This document shows, piece by piece, positions 1 through 7,956 of a DNA stretch of 64,000 nucleotides. This DNA is from an uncultured Lachnospiraceae bacterium (lineage in GTDB: Bacteria > Bacillota > Clostridia > Lachnospirales > Lachnospiraceae), in NCBI GenBank assembly GCA_910580195.1, contig CAJTWA010000012.1, positions 23,329 through 87,328 on the forward strand, in the 5' to 3' direction. Positions within the stretch are counted from its first letter, which is position 1. Every line of letters starts with the position of its first letter. The translations under genes and the position numbers were made by a program. Under the pieces are notes generated by a model. It was not told the DNA's origin, did not search any database, and saw only the letters and a list, made by a program, of their open reading frames with translations.

Positions 1-456
1 TTTTTTATTCCGCCTTGTGCCATCTGGATTCATCAGCTCCCGCCCAGTCCCGCATAGGGCAGCATCTTTTTCTTCCATCAGCGCTAACTGCTTTTGCAGC
101 TTATCTGGGCTCCACCAGTCGTCAGCATCCAAAAAAGCAATATACTTCCCAGCTGCCCGGCGGATCCCAATATTGCGGCTCTCTGCTACCCCTAAATTCC
201 TCGGGTTCTCAATATATAAAAAACGAAACCTAATGGGGCTGTCCTCTGCGCCTGATTCCCCAGCCGCCCCATGCCTGTTTCCAAATTCCTCAACAATTTC
301 TTTTGTGCGGTCTGAGGAAGCATCGTTGATTACAATAAGTTCTACTGAAAAACTGCCTTCCTGTGCAAACACAGACTCCATTGCCTGCCCAATATATTCT
401 TCCGAATTATATGCTGGCATAATCACCGAAACCAGCAGATTACCCTCTTCTTGCAT
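1..456 (-). CDS. GT2 family glycosyltransferase, N-terminal part (cut by window edge)
   Basis: The minus strand is open from an ATG at 456 to the window edge, giving 152 residues of a GT-A fold glycosyltransferase. It starts with a typical strand (LLVSVIMPAYNSEEYIGQAM) and reaches the DXD-type metal/nucleotide-sugar site (FLDADDWWSPDKL) near residue 120. The C-terminal acceptor half lies outside the window. An AGGAAG ribosome site precedes the ATG, and the gene begins 6 bases after the stop of the upstream polymerase-like gene, so they are co-transcribed. It probably adds one sugar to the lipid-linked repeat unit in the cytoplasm; donor and acceptor cannot be read from sequence. Confidence 0.85.
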   Translation of the reverse strand, partial: MQEEGNLLVSVIMPAYNSEEYIGQAMESVFAQEGSFSVELIVINDASSDRTKEIVEEFGNRHGAAGESGAEDSPIRFRFLYIENPRNLGVAESRNIGIRRAAGKYIAFLDADDWWSPDKLQKQLALMEEKDAALCGTGRELMNPDGTRRNKK

Positions 457-462
457 ATTCTC

Positions 463-2502
463 TCACTTCCTGCTCCCTGTAAACAAACAGCCTGCCCCAA
501 AATAGTAGCAAAGCCACAAAGGATGCCCAAATGCCACAAATTCCAAATTTCCATAGATGCCAAACATAGTAAACAAAATCCCTACCATGCATATCCATGC
601 ATACGCAGCCCCTTCCTTAGCATGCCCCATTTTCCGAAAACAAAATTGCGCCCCCTCTGCCAAAAGGCATATTTGGTACAGCACATACGGCACTAGCAGA
701 AACAGCCCGTATTTATATGATATATACAAATAGCCATTGTTTGGAAGGGCATAACTGCGGAATACTTTCAGCCTGTCCCCACTGTTGCCCAGCAGGTTCC
801 ACTTACGGATATAGTTTCTCCATACTGCCTGCTGTTCTGTGTCCCCCTCCAATTTCACTCCGTCCATCATGCCCGGCTCCACGGCATTTAATTCTTCTAT
901 CGTTTCATCATCCACACTTGCAATAAGTGTTTCTTTTTTATATTCCACTTCCAATTCCAGAAACAGCGGCAAATTTTTTATGGAAATATGGACGATACAG
1001 ACCATCAAAAACGCCGCCACGCATCCTTGGACTAAATAAGAAAACAGCCGGTACTGCCCTTTCCGCGCAATTGGAAACAATGTAAATTGCCTTACCGCAA
1101 AAATTACTAACAAAATAATTGCCGTCAGGTTGCCTGCCAGATTACCTGCACGGAGCGTAAAAAAGAAAGCAACCGCCCCTCCGCATATATTTATCACACA
1201 GCTTTGCCGGACATGTTTCCCATTTATGCCTCTCTTTATAGCTATATCCATCTTAACCAAAAATACACTTAACATAAGAACTGCATAGGCAGAAAATTCC
1301 TCTGGCGTACAAAATATCCCATTATAATGGACGGCAGGTTTTTTTACACGGAACAGCATGCAATAGGGAACTGCAACCCAGAAAGTCTTTCCCAATGCAT
1401 CTATCATATTATATACCATCTGCTCCTTTTTTTCCATATTCCCCCAAATAAACAAGAAAAAGCCGCCCCCTGAAACCATGGCAATCCCAACCATCCCAAA
1501 TTCTTTTTTTACAAAAAAATCAGAAATTGCCACGCCTATCCACAGGATCAGCCATGCGGCTGCCAAAGGTTTCTTCCAACTGACCATACGTAACGGCCTT
1601 TCCCAAGAAACGGCTCCAATAACTGCAAGCAGCAAAAAACATGCATACAAATGATAGCGGTATAAATCCTTATCCCTATCCCAGCCTAATACATTTCCAG
1701 CAACCATAAGCACAAACAGGATGCTGAACAAAAATACACGCAGCCTATTTTTACTATTTTTCCTTATCCTGCATGATATATGCTGTGCTGTCCCTTCCAT
1801 AAATAATTGGTAGATATATTGCAAAAGTTCTGTTAGACATACATAGAGGCTTACAGCCTTCCGCCTTAATGCAAATTTTCCACCTGCCTTATTCCAAAAA
1901 ACAAGGATACAGGCACAAACGGCAAGATATCCTGCAAATGCTATGCTAAAAAGTTTTGCAAAGCGCCTGCTTGTATAGCCTAAAGCTTTTTCCCGGATCT
2001 GCATGGATTGGATGGAAATAAACTGCCCTTTGGCATCTAATATCCGGATACCAATCCTGTACATTGGGAGTTCTTCCGGCAATAGAATGATATTTTCACC
2101 CTTATGCAATAAAACTGGCTGTTCCCCAATTTGCTGGTTCATGGCATTGTAGTAGATTACACGCCCCTGTAGTTCAGGCAAACCCATCTCTGAAACAGTA
2201 AGATACAGATAACCCCAGCATTGTTCCTTGCCATCCAATAAATACTTTTCCAAGGCATGGTTATTTTGCAGCCAAAAGCCTTTGGTAGTTTCATCGTATA
2301 GCCAGCCTTTTGACGTTTTTTTTAAGTCCTTCTGGGAAAAATCATAGACATTGCCTGTGTCAAGAAAACTGTTGATATGGATTCCACCGCCAATATACAT
2401 CATTGCAGCCATAATGCTTAATAAAATTCCGGCAAATATGGCTGTAAATGCCCTGATAGCTAGAATACTTTTTTTGTTTTGTCCTTTCCCTCTTTTCTCC
2501 AT
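463..2502 (-). CDS. Polytopic O-antigen polymerase/ligase-like protein (copy 2)
   Basis: This 679-residue integral membrane protein has a single N-terminal membrane segment, an extracellular-looking domain of about 120 residues, and then about ten further hydrophobic segments. Near the C-terminus the segment NNGYLYISYKYG, followed by hydrophobic helices, matches the H/N-N-G-x-L-x-x-x-x-Y-G signature of Wzy polymerases and O-antigen ligases. It shares architecture and several motifs (an extracytoplasmic N-domain, a FxWGNMEK motif, the same C-terminal signature) with the gene directly upstream at 2553-4544, so the two look like diverged tandem paralogues. The likely role is polymerising repeat units or ligating the finished glycan on the outer face of the membrane. 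Which of the two does which cannot be decided from sequence. Confidence 0.7.
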   Translation of the reverse strand: MEKRGKGQNKKSILAIRAFTAIFAGILLSIMAAMMYIGGGIHINSFLDTGNVYDFSQKDLKKTSKGWLYDETTKGFWLQNNHALEKYLLDGKEQCWGYLYLTVSEMGLPELQGRVIYYNAMNQQIGEQPVLLHKGENIILLPEELPMYRIGIRILDAKGQFISIQSMQIREKALGYTSRRFAKLFSIAFAGYLAVCACILVFWNKAGGKFALRRKAVSLYVCLTELLQYIYQLFMEGTAQHISCRIRKNSKNRLRVFLFSILFVLMVAGNVLGWDRDKDLYRYHLYACFLLLAVIGAVSWERPLRMVSWKKPLAAAWLILWIGVAISDFFVKKEFGMVGIAMVSGGGFFLFIWGNMEKKEQMVYNMIDALGKTFWVAVPYCMLFRVKKPAVHYNGIFCTPEEFSAYAVLMLSVFLVKMDIAIKRGINGKHVRQSCVINICGGAVAFFFTLRAGNLAGNLTAIILLVIFAVRQFTLFPIARKGQYRLFSYLVQGCVAAFLMVCIVHISIKNLPLFLELEVEYKKETLIASVDDETIEELNAVEPGMMDGVKLEGDTEQQAVWRNYIRKWNLLGNSGDRLKVFRSYALPNNGYLYISYKYGLFLLVPYVLYQICLLAEGAQFCFRKMGHAKEGAAYAWICMVGILFTMFGIYGNLEFVAFGHPLWLCYYFGAGCLFTGSRK

Positions 2503-2552
2503 CCTGTCTTTTCCTAATAACCTTATCTTTATTAATTATCCCTTTCTGTGCT

Positions 2553-4544
2553 CTAGAAAGTTTCTTCCGTGGTTAAACATGCTTCATTTCTTAAGGACGT
2601 TTCCGGTTTTTCTAAAAGTAAACCAGTACTAAAATACATTGCAAACCATGCTTCATATTGAAATGGATACTCCAAATTATCTAAAAATAAAAATGGGAAT
2701 ATACTTATAATCAATAGCAACGGAAAGCCAGCATATTTGTCCACATCCCTCTTACACTTAAAATAGCGATATCCATAAACCATATAATAAAATAGATAAA
2801 ACAAATATGGTATTTCACTTAACACCCCATATTGGTAGGCAATGGACAAAAAACCGTTATGTGGGGGATATTTCCTTCCATTAATAACAGCCCGGAACTC
2901 ATGTCCCCAGAAATTCATCTGCCGCAAATAGGCTTTCCAGTAAACAATCCTTCCTGAAGTAAAATCATCCAATGACCTTGACTGTAACAGTTTTTGTAAA
3001 ATTTTATCACTTGGGAACTGAACTGCTTTTGCATAAAGAGCGAATAGCCCTCCCTGCTTCTTTTTCATATTTCCATCTGATACATTTTCTACATTATCCT
3101 GAACTGGAAAAACATTTAATCCAGCCTGTATCAAAGCCATTCCGACTATAACGAAAAGAAAAAGTACAAGCCCCATAAAAATCTGCTTACTTCTTTTTTT
3201 TAATTTTTTTCTGCGTAATACAATATACCCAAATATTAATATAGCCAGGCAGACCCCTCCTAATACCGAGCGGCATTGTGTTTTCCAAACTAAACAAACT
3301 GTAATGCCCAGCCCCATAGCTGAAAAGGCTTTTGAAAAAATTTTTTCTTCCTTTTCATTTACAAGCTCTGCGAAAAAAACACAAAAAGGCACTAGCGTAT
3401 ACATTGCAAGTGTATTCGGATTCCGGAAAAATCCTTGATATACATAACCTGAGTTCTCTGGATAAAATAGGCAGAGATTGGTTACACTAAGCCAGAATTC
3501 CAACTTTACTGCAAAACATAAATCATGAACCATCTCCTGTGGCTTTTCCATATTTCCCCACACAAAAAAGAGAAAACCAAACACCAAAAGATATATTATC
3601 CCAATGTCTGCACGTTTTGGAACCACCAGAAAAGAAATCACCATACAAACAGCCAGCCAAAACCAACTTAATGCAAACGGATGCCCCCAGTCCCTTAATT
3701 TTCTCCGCTTTTCTAGCGAAAGCAATGCCACTGCCACTAAAATCACACAGTATATTTTTATATTCCTACTTAAATCCTGCCGACTTACCCCTGACCTTTC
3801 CTCATAATTCATAAAACTTATGAAGGAAAAAAGTAACGCTTTCCTACAAAAAGATACTATTTTTTTCGGGAGTATTTTACTTCCCACTTTCTCGGAAACT
3901 TGCAAAAAAACTTTTTGTATATTATCTATAAGCACAGTATTAGATAGGCTGATATTCTTTCTTCCAAGTATCCATCTAGCCCAAAACAGAACCACAATAC
4001 AGCATAAAAAACCCAACAAACTGACAAACCAAAATGTCCTGCTATTCCATTCTGTGATATTTTCCCTATATTGTATCGACTTCACGCCATATGACAGCCC
4101 TTGCTTTTGATACATTTTCATATACAAAGTATTGGCAGTTATCCCAGTAACATCAAGGATGTTTTTCCCGTTTACCAGCTTCATTGGAACTTCTCTAACC
4201 AATGATTCACCTGAGTAAAACTGGAATAAGACATCTATATCCGGGGAACTGATACTTTCCAATTCAAAAACAAAATAATTATAATCTTTCAAATTGGTTG
4301 GCAATATCCAGTATTGGTTTGCTTCCTCTTGTTGTACTTCTACCATCTTAGTTTCATTATTATATACAATCCCTGTCCCCTGTGAAAGCCAAAACGTAAA
4401 TTCCTCATATACCTTACCCACATCATAAAAGGCATCAACACTCCATGACTTACTCATATACCTTCCTGAGAAAGCCATGCCCAGAATAATCCCTGCCAAC
4501 AATATAACAATCGTACTTTGTTTCCGTTTTGCTGTACTGCCCAT
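2553..4544 (-). CDS. Polytopic O-antigen polymerase/ligase-like protein (copy 1)
   Basis: This is a 663-residue membrane protein of the Wzy/WaaL type. It has an N-terminal anchor, an extracytoplasmic domain to about residue 165, and then alternating hydrophobic helices. The hallmark HNGFLSIAYQYG lies about 100 residues before the end and is preceded by a stretch rich in charged residues, as in the large periplasmic loop of O-antigen ligases. FVWGNMEKPQE in the middle is shared with the next gene (FIWGNMEKKEQ). I chose the ATG at 4544 over a GTG two codons upstream because AGGAAG then lies at normal spacing. A 50-bp gap separates it from its paralogue. It probably acts with the flippase at 15.2-16.7 kb and the phosphoglycosyl transferase just upstream. 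Confidence 0.7.
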   Translation of the reverse strand: MGSTAKRKQSTIVILLAGIILGMAFSGRYMSKSWSVDAFYDVGKVYEEFTFWLSQGTGIVYNNETKMVEVQQEEANQYWILPTNLKDYNYFVFELESISSPDIDVLFQFYSGESLVREVPMKLVNGKNILDVTGITANTLYMKMYQKQGLSYGVKSIQYRENITEWNSRTFWFVSLLGFLCCIVVLFWARWILGRKNISLSNTVLIDNIQKVFLQVSEKVGSKILPKKIVSFCRKALLFSFISFMNYEERSGVSRQDLSRNIKIYCVILVAVALLSLEKRRKLRDWGHPFALSWFWLAVCMVISFLVVPKRADIGIIYLLVFGFLFFVWGNMEKPQEMVHDLCFAVKLEFWLSVTNLCLFYPENSGYVYQGFFRNPNTLAMYTLVPFCVFFAELVNEKEEKIFSKAFSAMGLGITVCLVWKTQCRSVLGGVCLAILIFGYIVLRRKKLKKRSKQIFMGLVLFLFVIVGMALIQAGLNVFPVQDNVENVSDGNMKKKQGGLFALYAKAVQFPSDKILQKLLQSRSLDDFTSGRIVYWKAYLRQMNFWGHEFRAVINGRKYPPHNGFLSIAYQYGVLSEIPYLFYLFYYMVYGYRYFKCKRDVDKYAGFPLLLIISIFPFLFLDNLEYPFQYEAWFAMYFSTGLLLEKPETSLRNEACLTTEETF

Positions 4545-4568
4545 AAGCACTTCCTATCCTAACAATTT

Positions 4569-4734
4569 CTAGTGTGCTGACCGGATTATATTTAAGTAAA
4601 ATCACACCGGATATCTGTTCCTCTGCAAGGAGGATTTTCGACGGCGTAGCGGTGGCTACGACTAGAAAATCTAACGTGGCAGATGAGCAGATAGACAGTG
4701 AATTTGCCTAAATATAATTCGGCCAGCACACTAG
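4569..4734. repeat. 166-bp palindromic element with 28-bp terminal inverted repeats
   Basis: The ends are CTAGTGTGCTGACCGGATTA... and its near-perfect inverse, ending in CAGCACACTAG (26 of about 28 positions pair). Pairing continues inward: ATATCTG/CAGATAG, GATTTTC/GAAAATC and CGTAGC/GCTACG around a 4-base loop, so nearly the whole element folds into one long hairpin. It carries no reading frame of note and fills the gap between the polymerase-like gene and the phosphoglycosyl transferase. A half copy lies at 37793-37887. This fits a miniature inverted-repeat element or a structured RNA spacer; no transposase of a parent element is visible here. Confidence 0.8.
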
Positions 4735-4834
4735 TATCCCATATAATATTAAAATAACAGTTACAACATATTTATCAAAGCGTATGTTCCACAAACAAGC
4801 ACAATAGAAGGTATGCTGTGTCCCATACCAACCT

Positions 4835-6196
4835 TTATTTCTTCACCGCCGTCACCTGCCCCTTCTCAATCCCTTCCGTATTCTCCTTCTGGAAGATAAT
4901 CTTAAAGGTCATCAGCATCAACTTCAAATCCTGCCAAGCCGAATAATTCTCAATATACGTCAAATCCAGCTTCAGCTTATCATACGGCGTCGTATTATAT
5001 TTCCCATATACTTGGGCATACCCGGTAAGGCCTGCCTTGACTTTCAGCCGGAAACTGAATTCGGGTATGATGGCTTCATACTCTTTGGCAATGCTCTCCC
5101 GCTCTGGCCGTGGCCCCACGAAGGACATTTCCCCTTTCAGGATATTGAAAATCTGCGGGAGCTCGTCAAAGTGGGTGCGCCGGATAATCCTCCCCACCGG
5201 GGTGATGCGGTCGTCGTCCTTCTTGGCAAGCTGGGCGCCGTCCCGCTCGGAATCTATCCGCATGCTGCGGAACTTAATAATCTGGAAGGGTTCGCCGTCC
5301 CGGGTCAGGCGTTCTTGGGTATAGAACACCGGCCCCTTGTCATAAAACTTAATGCAGGCCCCAATCAGAAGCAGGATTGGGGAAGAAACCACAATGGCAA
5401 GGAGCGAAAATACAATGTCCATAGCCCGTTTCACAAACCGCTGCTCAATGGTAAGGCCCCGGTTCCGGGACAGCATCAGCGGGGAGTCAAACAAATGGAT
5501 GTGCTCCGTGCCCATTAAAATAATATCTGAAATCTTCGGCGTAATATATGTCCTTTTATTTTGGTCAAAGCAAAATTTTAAAATGGGATTGCGCATACTG
5601 GTGGGCAAGTCGCAGAGCACCACCGCCTCATATTCCAATATCCTTGTATACAGTTCCTCATACCCAAGATACACGCTGGCCGTGGCACAGACATTGTATT
5701 TGTCCCGGCGGGAATTGATTTTGCGGATTAATTCATCCGGGGAGCGTTTCCCATAAATGACAATCATCTTTTTCGGCGGGTACAGCCTCGTGTATGCAAA
5801 CCGCACCAGATAGACCCCCGGCAAGATCACAAGGTATTCTGCCCCTGTCAGCACAACAATGGGGTGGGCTGGCATATAGTCGTTGGCTACGAGACAGACT
5901 TGCAGGTATCCAACCACATTGGCGCAGAAAATTGAAAGGATCTGGGACAGGCAGACATCCGTAATCCGCAGGTATCCAATGCGGTAGCCCCCGAAAGTCC
6001 TTGTAAAGAAATACATAATCAGCGCGTAAATACCAATGACAGCCCAGTTCCCCCGGTTCCACGGGCGGTTGGCTTTTTCCAACATGGGGTAATATATGAT
6101 ATACCAAGTATAGGCAAACATCGCCGCTTCGATTGCCAGCATCACATAATTTGCCGTCAAATTCAATAAATGCTTATACTGCTCTCTTTTCCTCAT
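4835..6196 (-). CDS. Undecaprenyl-phosphate glycosylphosphotransferase (polyprenyl-P sugar-1-P transferase)
   Basis: This 453-residue protein has the classic layout of bacterial initiating transferases (WcaJ/WbaP/EpsL type): four or five N-terminal membrane helices (to about residue 135), a central NAD-binding-like domain, a re-entrant helix near 260-290, and a C-terminal catalytic domain. The catalytic domain shows KFRSMR, the THFDELPQ core with its Asp-Glu pair, SFVGPRPE and LTGYAQV. It transfers a sugar-1-phosphate from UDP-sugar to undecaprenyl phosphate at the inner face of the membrane and so starts repeat-unit synthesis. A near-consensus promoter sits about 110 bp upstream (6309-6336). 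Sequence does not settle whether the sugar is Glc, Gal or an N-acetylated sugar. Confidence 0.93.
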   Translation of the reverse strand: MRKREQYKHLLNLTANYVMLAIEAAMFAYTWYIIYYPMLEKANRPWNRGNWAVIGIYALIMYFFTRTFGGYRIGYLRITDVCLSQILSIFCANVVGYLQVCLVANDYMPAHPIVVLTGAEYLVILPGVYLVRFAYTRLYPPKKMIVIYGKRSPDELIRKINSRRDKYNVCATASVYLGYEELYTRILEYEAVVLCDLPTSMRNPILKFCFDQNKRTYITPKISDIILMGTEHIHLFDSPLMLSRNRGLTIEQRFVKRAMDIVFSLLAIVVSSPILLLIGACIKFYDKGPVFYTQERLTRDGEPFQIIKFRSMRIDSERDGAQLAKKDDDRITPVGRIIRRTHFDELPQIFNILKGEMSFVGPRPERESIAKEYEAIIPEFSFRLKVKAGLTGYAQVYGKYNTTPYDKLKLDLTYIENYSAWQDLKLMLMTFKIIFQKENTEGIEKGQVTAVKK

Positions 6197-6308
6197 ACCC
6201 TATCCTCTGCTTGGGGGCACAGCCTTTCCTGCTTTCCGCAACTCAGGCTGTACACCTTTTTTCATCCGTTCTTTGGTTCCCTGCCTCCCTATCAGCAGGA
6301 TTTCTTCT

Positions 6309-6336
6309 ATTATAATCTTTGGGTCCGAATTGTCAA
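6309..6336 (-). promoter_or_regulatory. SigA-type promoter for the glycosylphosphotransferase operon
   Basis: On the minus strand TTGACA (6331-6336) and TATAAT (6309-6314) are separated by 16 bp, both hexamers being perfect consensus. Transcription would begin near 6302 and leave a leader of about 105 nt before the ATG at 6196. The leader shows no obvious terminator hairpin. The promoter falls inside a possible 64-codon minus-strand frame (6200-6394), which argues against that frame being a gene. Confidence 0.7.
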
Positions 6337-6727
6337 ATAAAAAACCAATTTTTTCCATCAGCCGCGGCCAGAGCCATTTGGCGGCTTTCCGCAAACATGG
6401 ACAAATATTTTATAATCTAGGTTCCCGCTGCCCTCCCCAAAACGGAGGAAAAACAGGGGATTTCCTTTTATGAAAATATAACTCTTCCTATTTTCCTTAC
6501 TAATTCCGCATTTTGAATAAAAATTATGTTTGCATTTAATTTTTATGCGCAGACGCTTTAGATTCTGGCAAAGCACGTAATGCAGCATGCCATCGGCCAA
6601 ATTGATATTGTGCCGGCCTTTCTAACAGTGTCCCCATTTCTTCTGTTCCAATTCGGGAAGAACCGTGGTTTTCCCTTTAGGGCAAAGATATTCCATGGAA
6701 ATATTCTCCTTATCTGGCGCTTCATGG

Positions 6728-6857
6728 AAATTTTTCTTTGGATGGAGTTCCTTGGAATCCCTACCCATCCGCTGGGCTTCATAGAATTTTTTCTTTGGAT
6801 GGAGTTCTGTGGAATCCCTATCCATCCGCCGGGCTTCCCCGGGAAATTTTCTTTGGG
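6728..6857. repeat. 57-bp imperfect tandem repeat (2 full copies plus a stub)
   Basis: The motif CTTTGGATGGAGTTC recurs at 57-bp spacing (CTTTG at 6736 and 6793), with the rest of the unit (TGGAATCCCTAYCCATCC, GGGCTTC) conserved and a third stub at about 6845. The unit length is a multiple of three, so both strands stay open through it, but no start with a ribosome site or recognisable protein was found. The surrounding 6395-7159 holds no supported gene. It is AT-rich on its right side and must carry the promoter of the secreted protein at 7160. Confidence 0.6.
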
Positions 6858-7114
6858 ACGAAATACCGCAGAAAATAAATTTTTCATTGCTATTTGTGCC
6901 TAAGCGGAACGGAAGGAATTAATAATTACCATGGAGTGGCTGGCCCTATCTCCCGTAAGTATACCATCTTTCGTAAGAATAAGCAAATTTTACCATATTT
7001 ATAAAAAATTAGGAATTTCTTAACAATTTCAAGTGAAATATTCCATTGTTTTTTTCCTGCAATTATGATACCTTTATTATTAATTCAAAATAGTTTTGAT
7101 ATTTTTGCTTTTAT

Positions 7115-7133
7115 GTAGAAATATTAATTCTAC
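7115..7133. promoter_or_regulatory. 19-bp palindrome upstream of the plus-strand secreted protein
   Basis: GTAGAA and TTCTAC flank a 7-bp centre (ATATTAA), ending 26 bp before the start codon at 7160. Its place in an AT-rich leader suggests an operator or a short 5' hairpin. A weak -35 candidate (TTGATA, about 7096) lies just upstream, but no convincing -10 was found. The role is inferred from position only. Confidence 0.35.
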
Positions 7134-7159
7134 ATTTATTTTTAAGGGAGGTCATAATT

Positions 7160-7867
7160 TTGAAAAAAGCTATGAAAAAAACAATTTCAACGTTCCTAGC
7201 ATTTACCATCCTGCTGGCAGGAATCCTTTTCGTCCCGCAGCCGGGGACAGCGGCAGAAGCTGCATCCTCTTATTATCTGCCCAGTTCTTACCGGAACATG
7301 ACATTTTTTTGCGTGCCGGATGATTTGCCTGCCACCTATGTGACTTTAAAGGTTTACCAGAAAGGCACGTTCAAAAAGCCAAAGGCCTCTTCCATCAAAT
7401 ATTTAGACAGCAGCGACAGGTCTGTTGCAAGGCCCTATATTGACAAAGCCGGCGATATCCGGGTTTACTTTTTTAAGAAAACGGGGACTGCAACCATTTC
7501 TTTCCAAATCGGAAAGCAGGCCTTAAAGTCCAAAATTACCATAAAGCCATACAGCAGCCCTTTGAGCAAATTTAAAGTAGGCGGGAAAAACTTTGCGTCC
7601 CGGTTTTCCTCTTCCACAGAATGTAATTTCTTCCATGAAAACGAGCTGAGCAACCAAAATGTTTCCATTAAGGCTGCCAAGGGCTGGAGGATTTCTTCCA
7701 TGAAAATGAAGTATGGTTCCGGCACCTTTGAAATTGGTTCCTGCAAGAAAACCTCCTTTTCCAAAAGGGTGACTTTTGATGGGGATGCAGATTACATTTC
7801 CCTCACCATGTACCATGCCAAGTCGAAGGCATATGTCACGCTGACTTGGAATTGCATCAAAGAATAG
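7160..7867 (+). CDS. Secreted protein of unknown function
   Basis: This 235-residue protein has a standard Sec signal peptide: basic start (MKKAMKKT), hydrophobic core, cleavage near AEAA at about residue 35. The mature part is basic, rich in Lys, Ser and aromatic residues and looks all-beta (VTLKVYQKGTFKKPKA, YISLTMYHAKSKAYVTLTW), reminiscent of a small immunoglobulin-like domain. I recognise no family. The TTG at 7160 is preferred over the ATG four codons later because GGGAGG lies 8 bases before it. It is one of the few plus-strand genes here and shares a bidirectional terminator with the convergent transglutaminase-like gene. A surface or matrix protein is possible. Confidence 0.75.
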   Translation: MKKAMKKTISTFLAFTILLAGILFVPQPGTAAEAASSYYLPSSYRNMTFFCVPDDLPATYVTLKVYQKGTFKKPKASSIKYLDSSDRSVARPYIDKAGDIRVYFFKKTGTATISFQIGKQALKSKITIKPYSSPLSKFKVGGKNFASRFSSSTECNFFHENELSNQNVSIKAAKGWRISSMKMKYGSGTFEIGSCKKTSFSKRVTFDGDADYISLTMYHAKSKAYVTLTWNCIKE

Positions 7868-7905
7868 GCCTGTGAAAAAACAGCAGCAAATTTTCATAGA
7901 AAACC

Positions 7906-7953
7906 AGAACTACAGGATATGGCAAGCCAACTATCACCATATCCTGTAGTTCT
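7906..7953. terminator. Bidirectional terminator between convergent secreted-protein genes
   Basis: A perfect 17-bp stem (AGAACTACAGGATATGG with its complement at 7937-7953) encloses a 14-nt loop. It is followed by a T run on the plus strand (7953-7957); on the minus strand the outer flank reads GGTTTTC. It lies 38 bp after the plus-strand stop at 7867 and 3 bp after the minus-strand stop at 7957. Confidence 0.85.
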
Positions 7954-7956
7954 TTT

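Noticed and set aside
6200..6394. A 64-codon minus-strand frame directly upstream of the glycosylphosphotransferase
   Set aside because: A perfect promoter (6309-6336) lies inside it, it has no recognisable family and no good ribosome site.
6558..6903. Open frames on both strands through the 57-bp repeat
   Set aside because: The unit length is a multiple of three, so openness is expected; no ribosome site and no family similarity.
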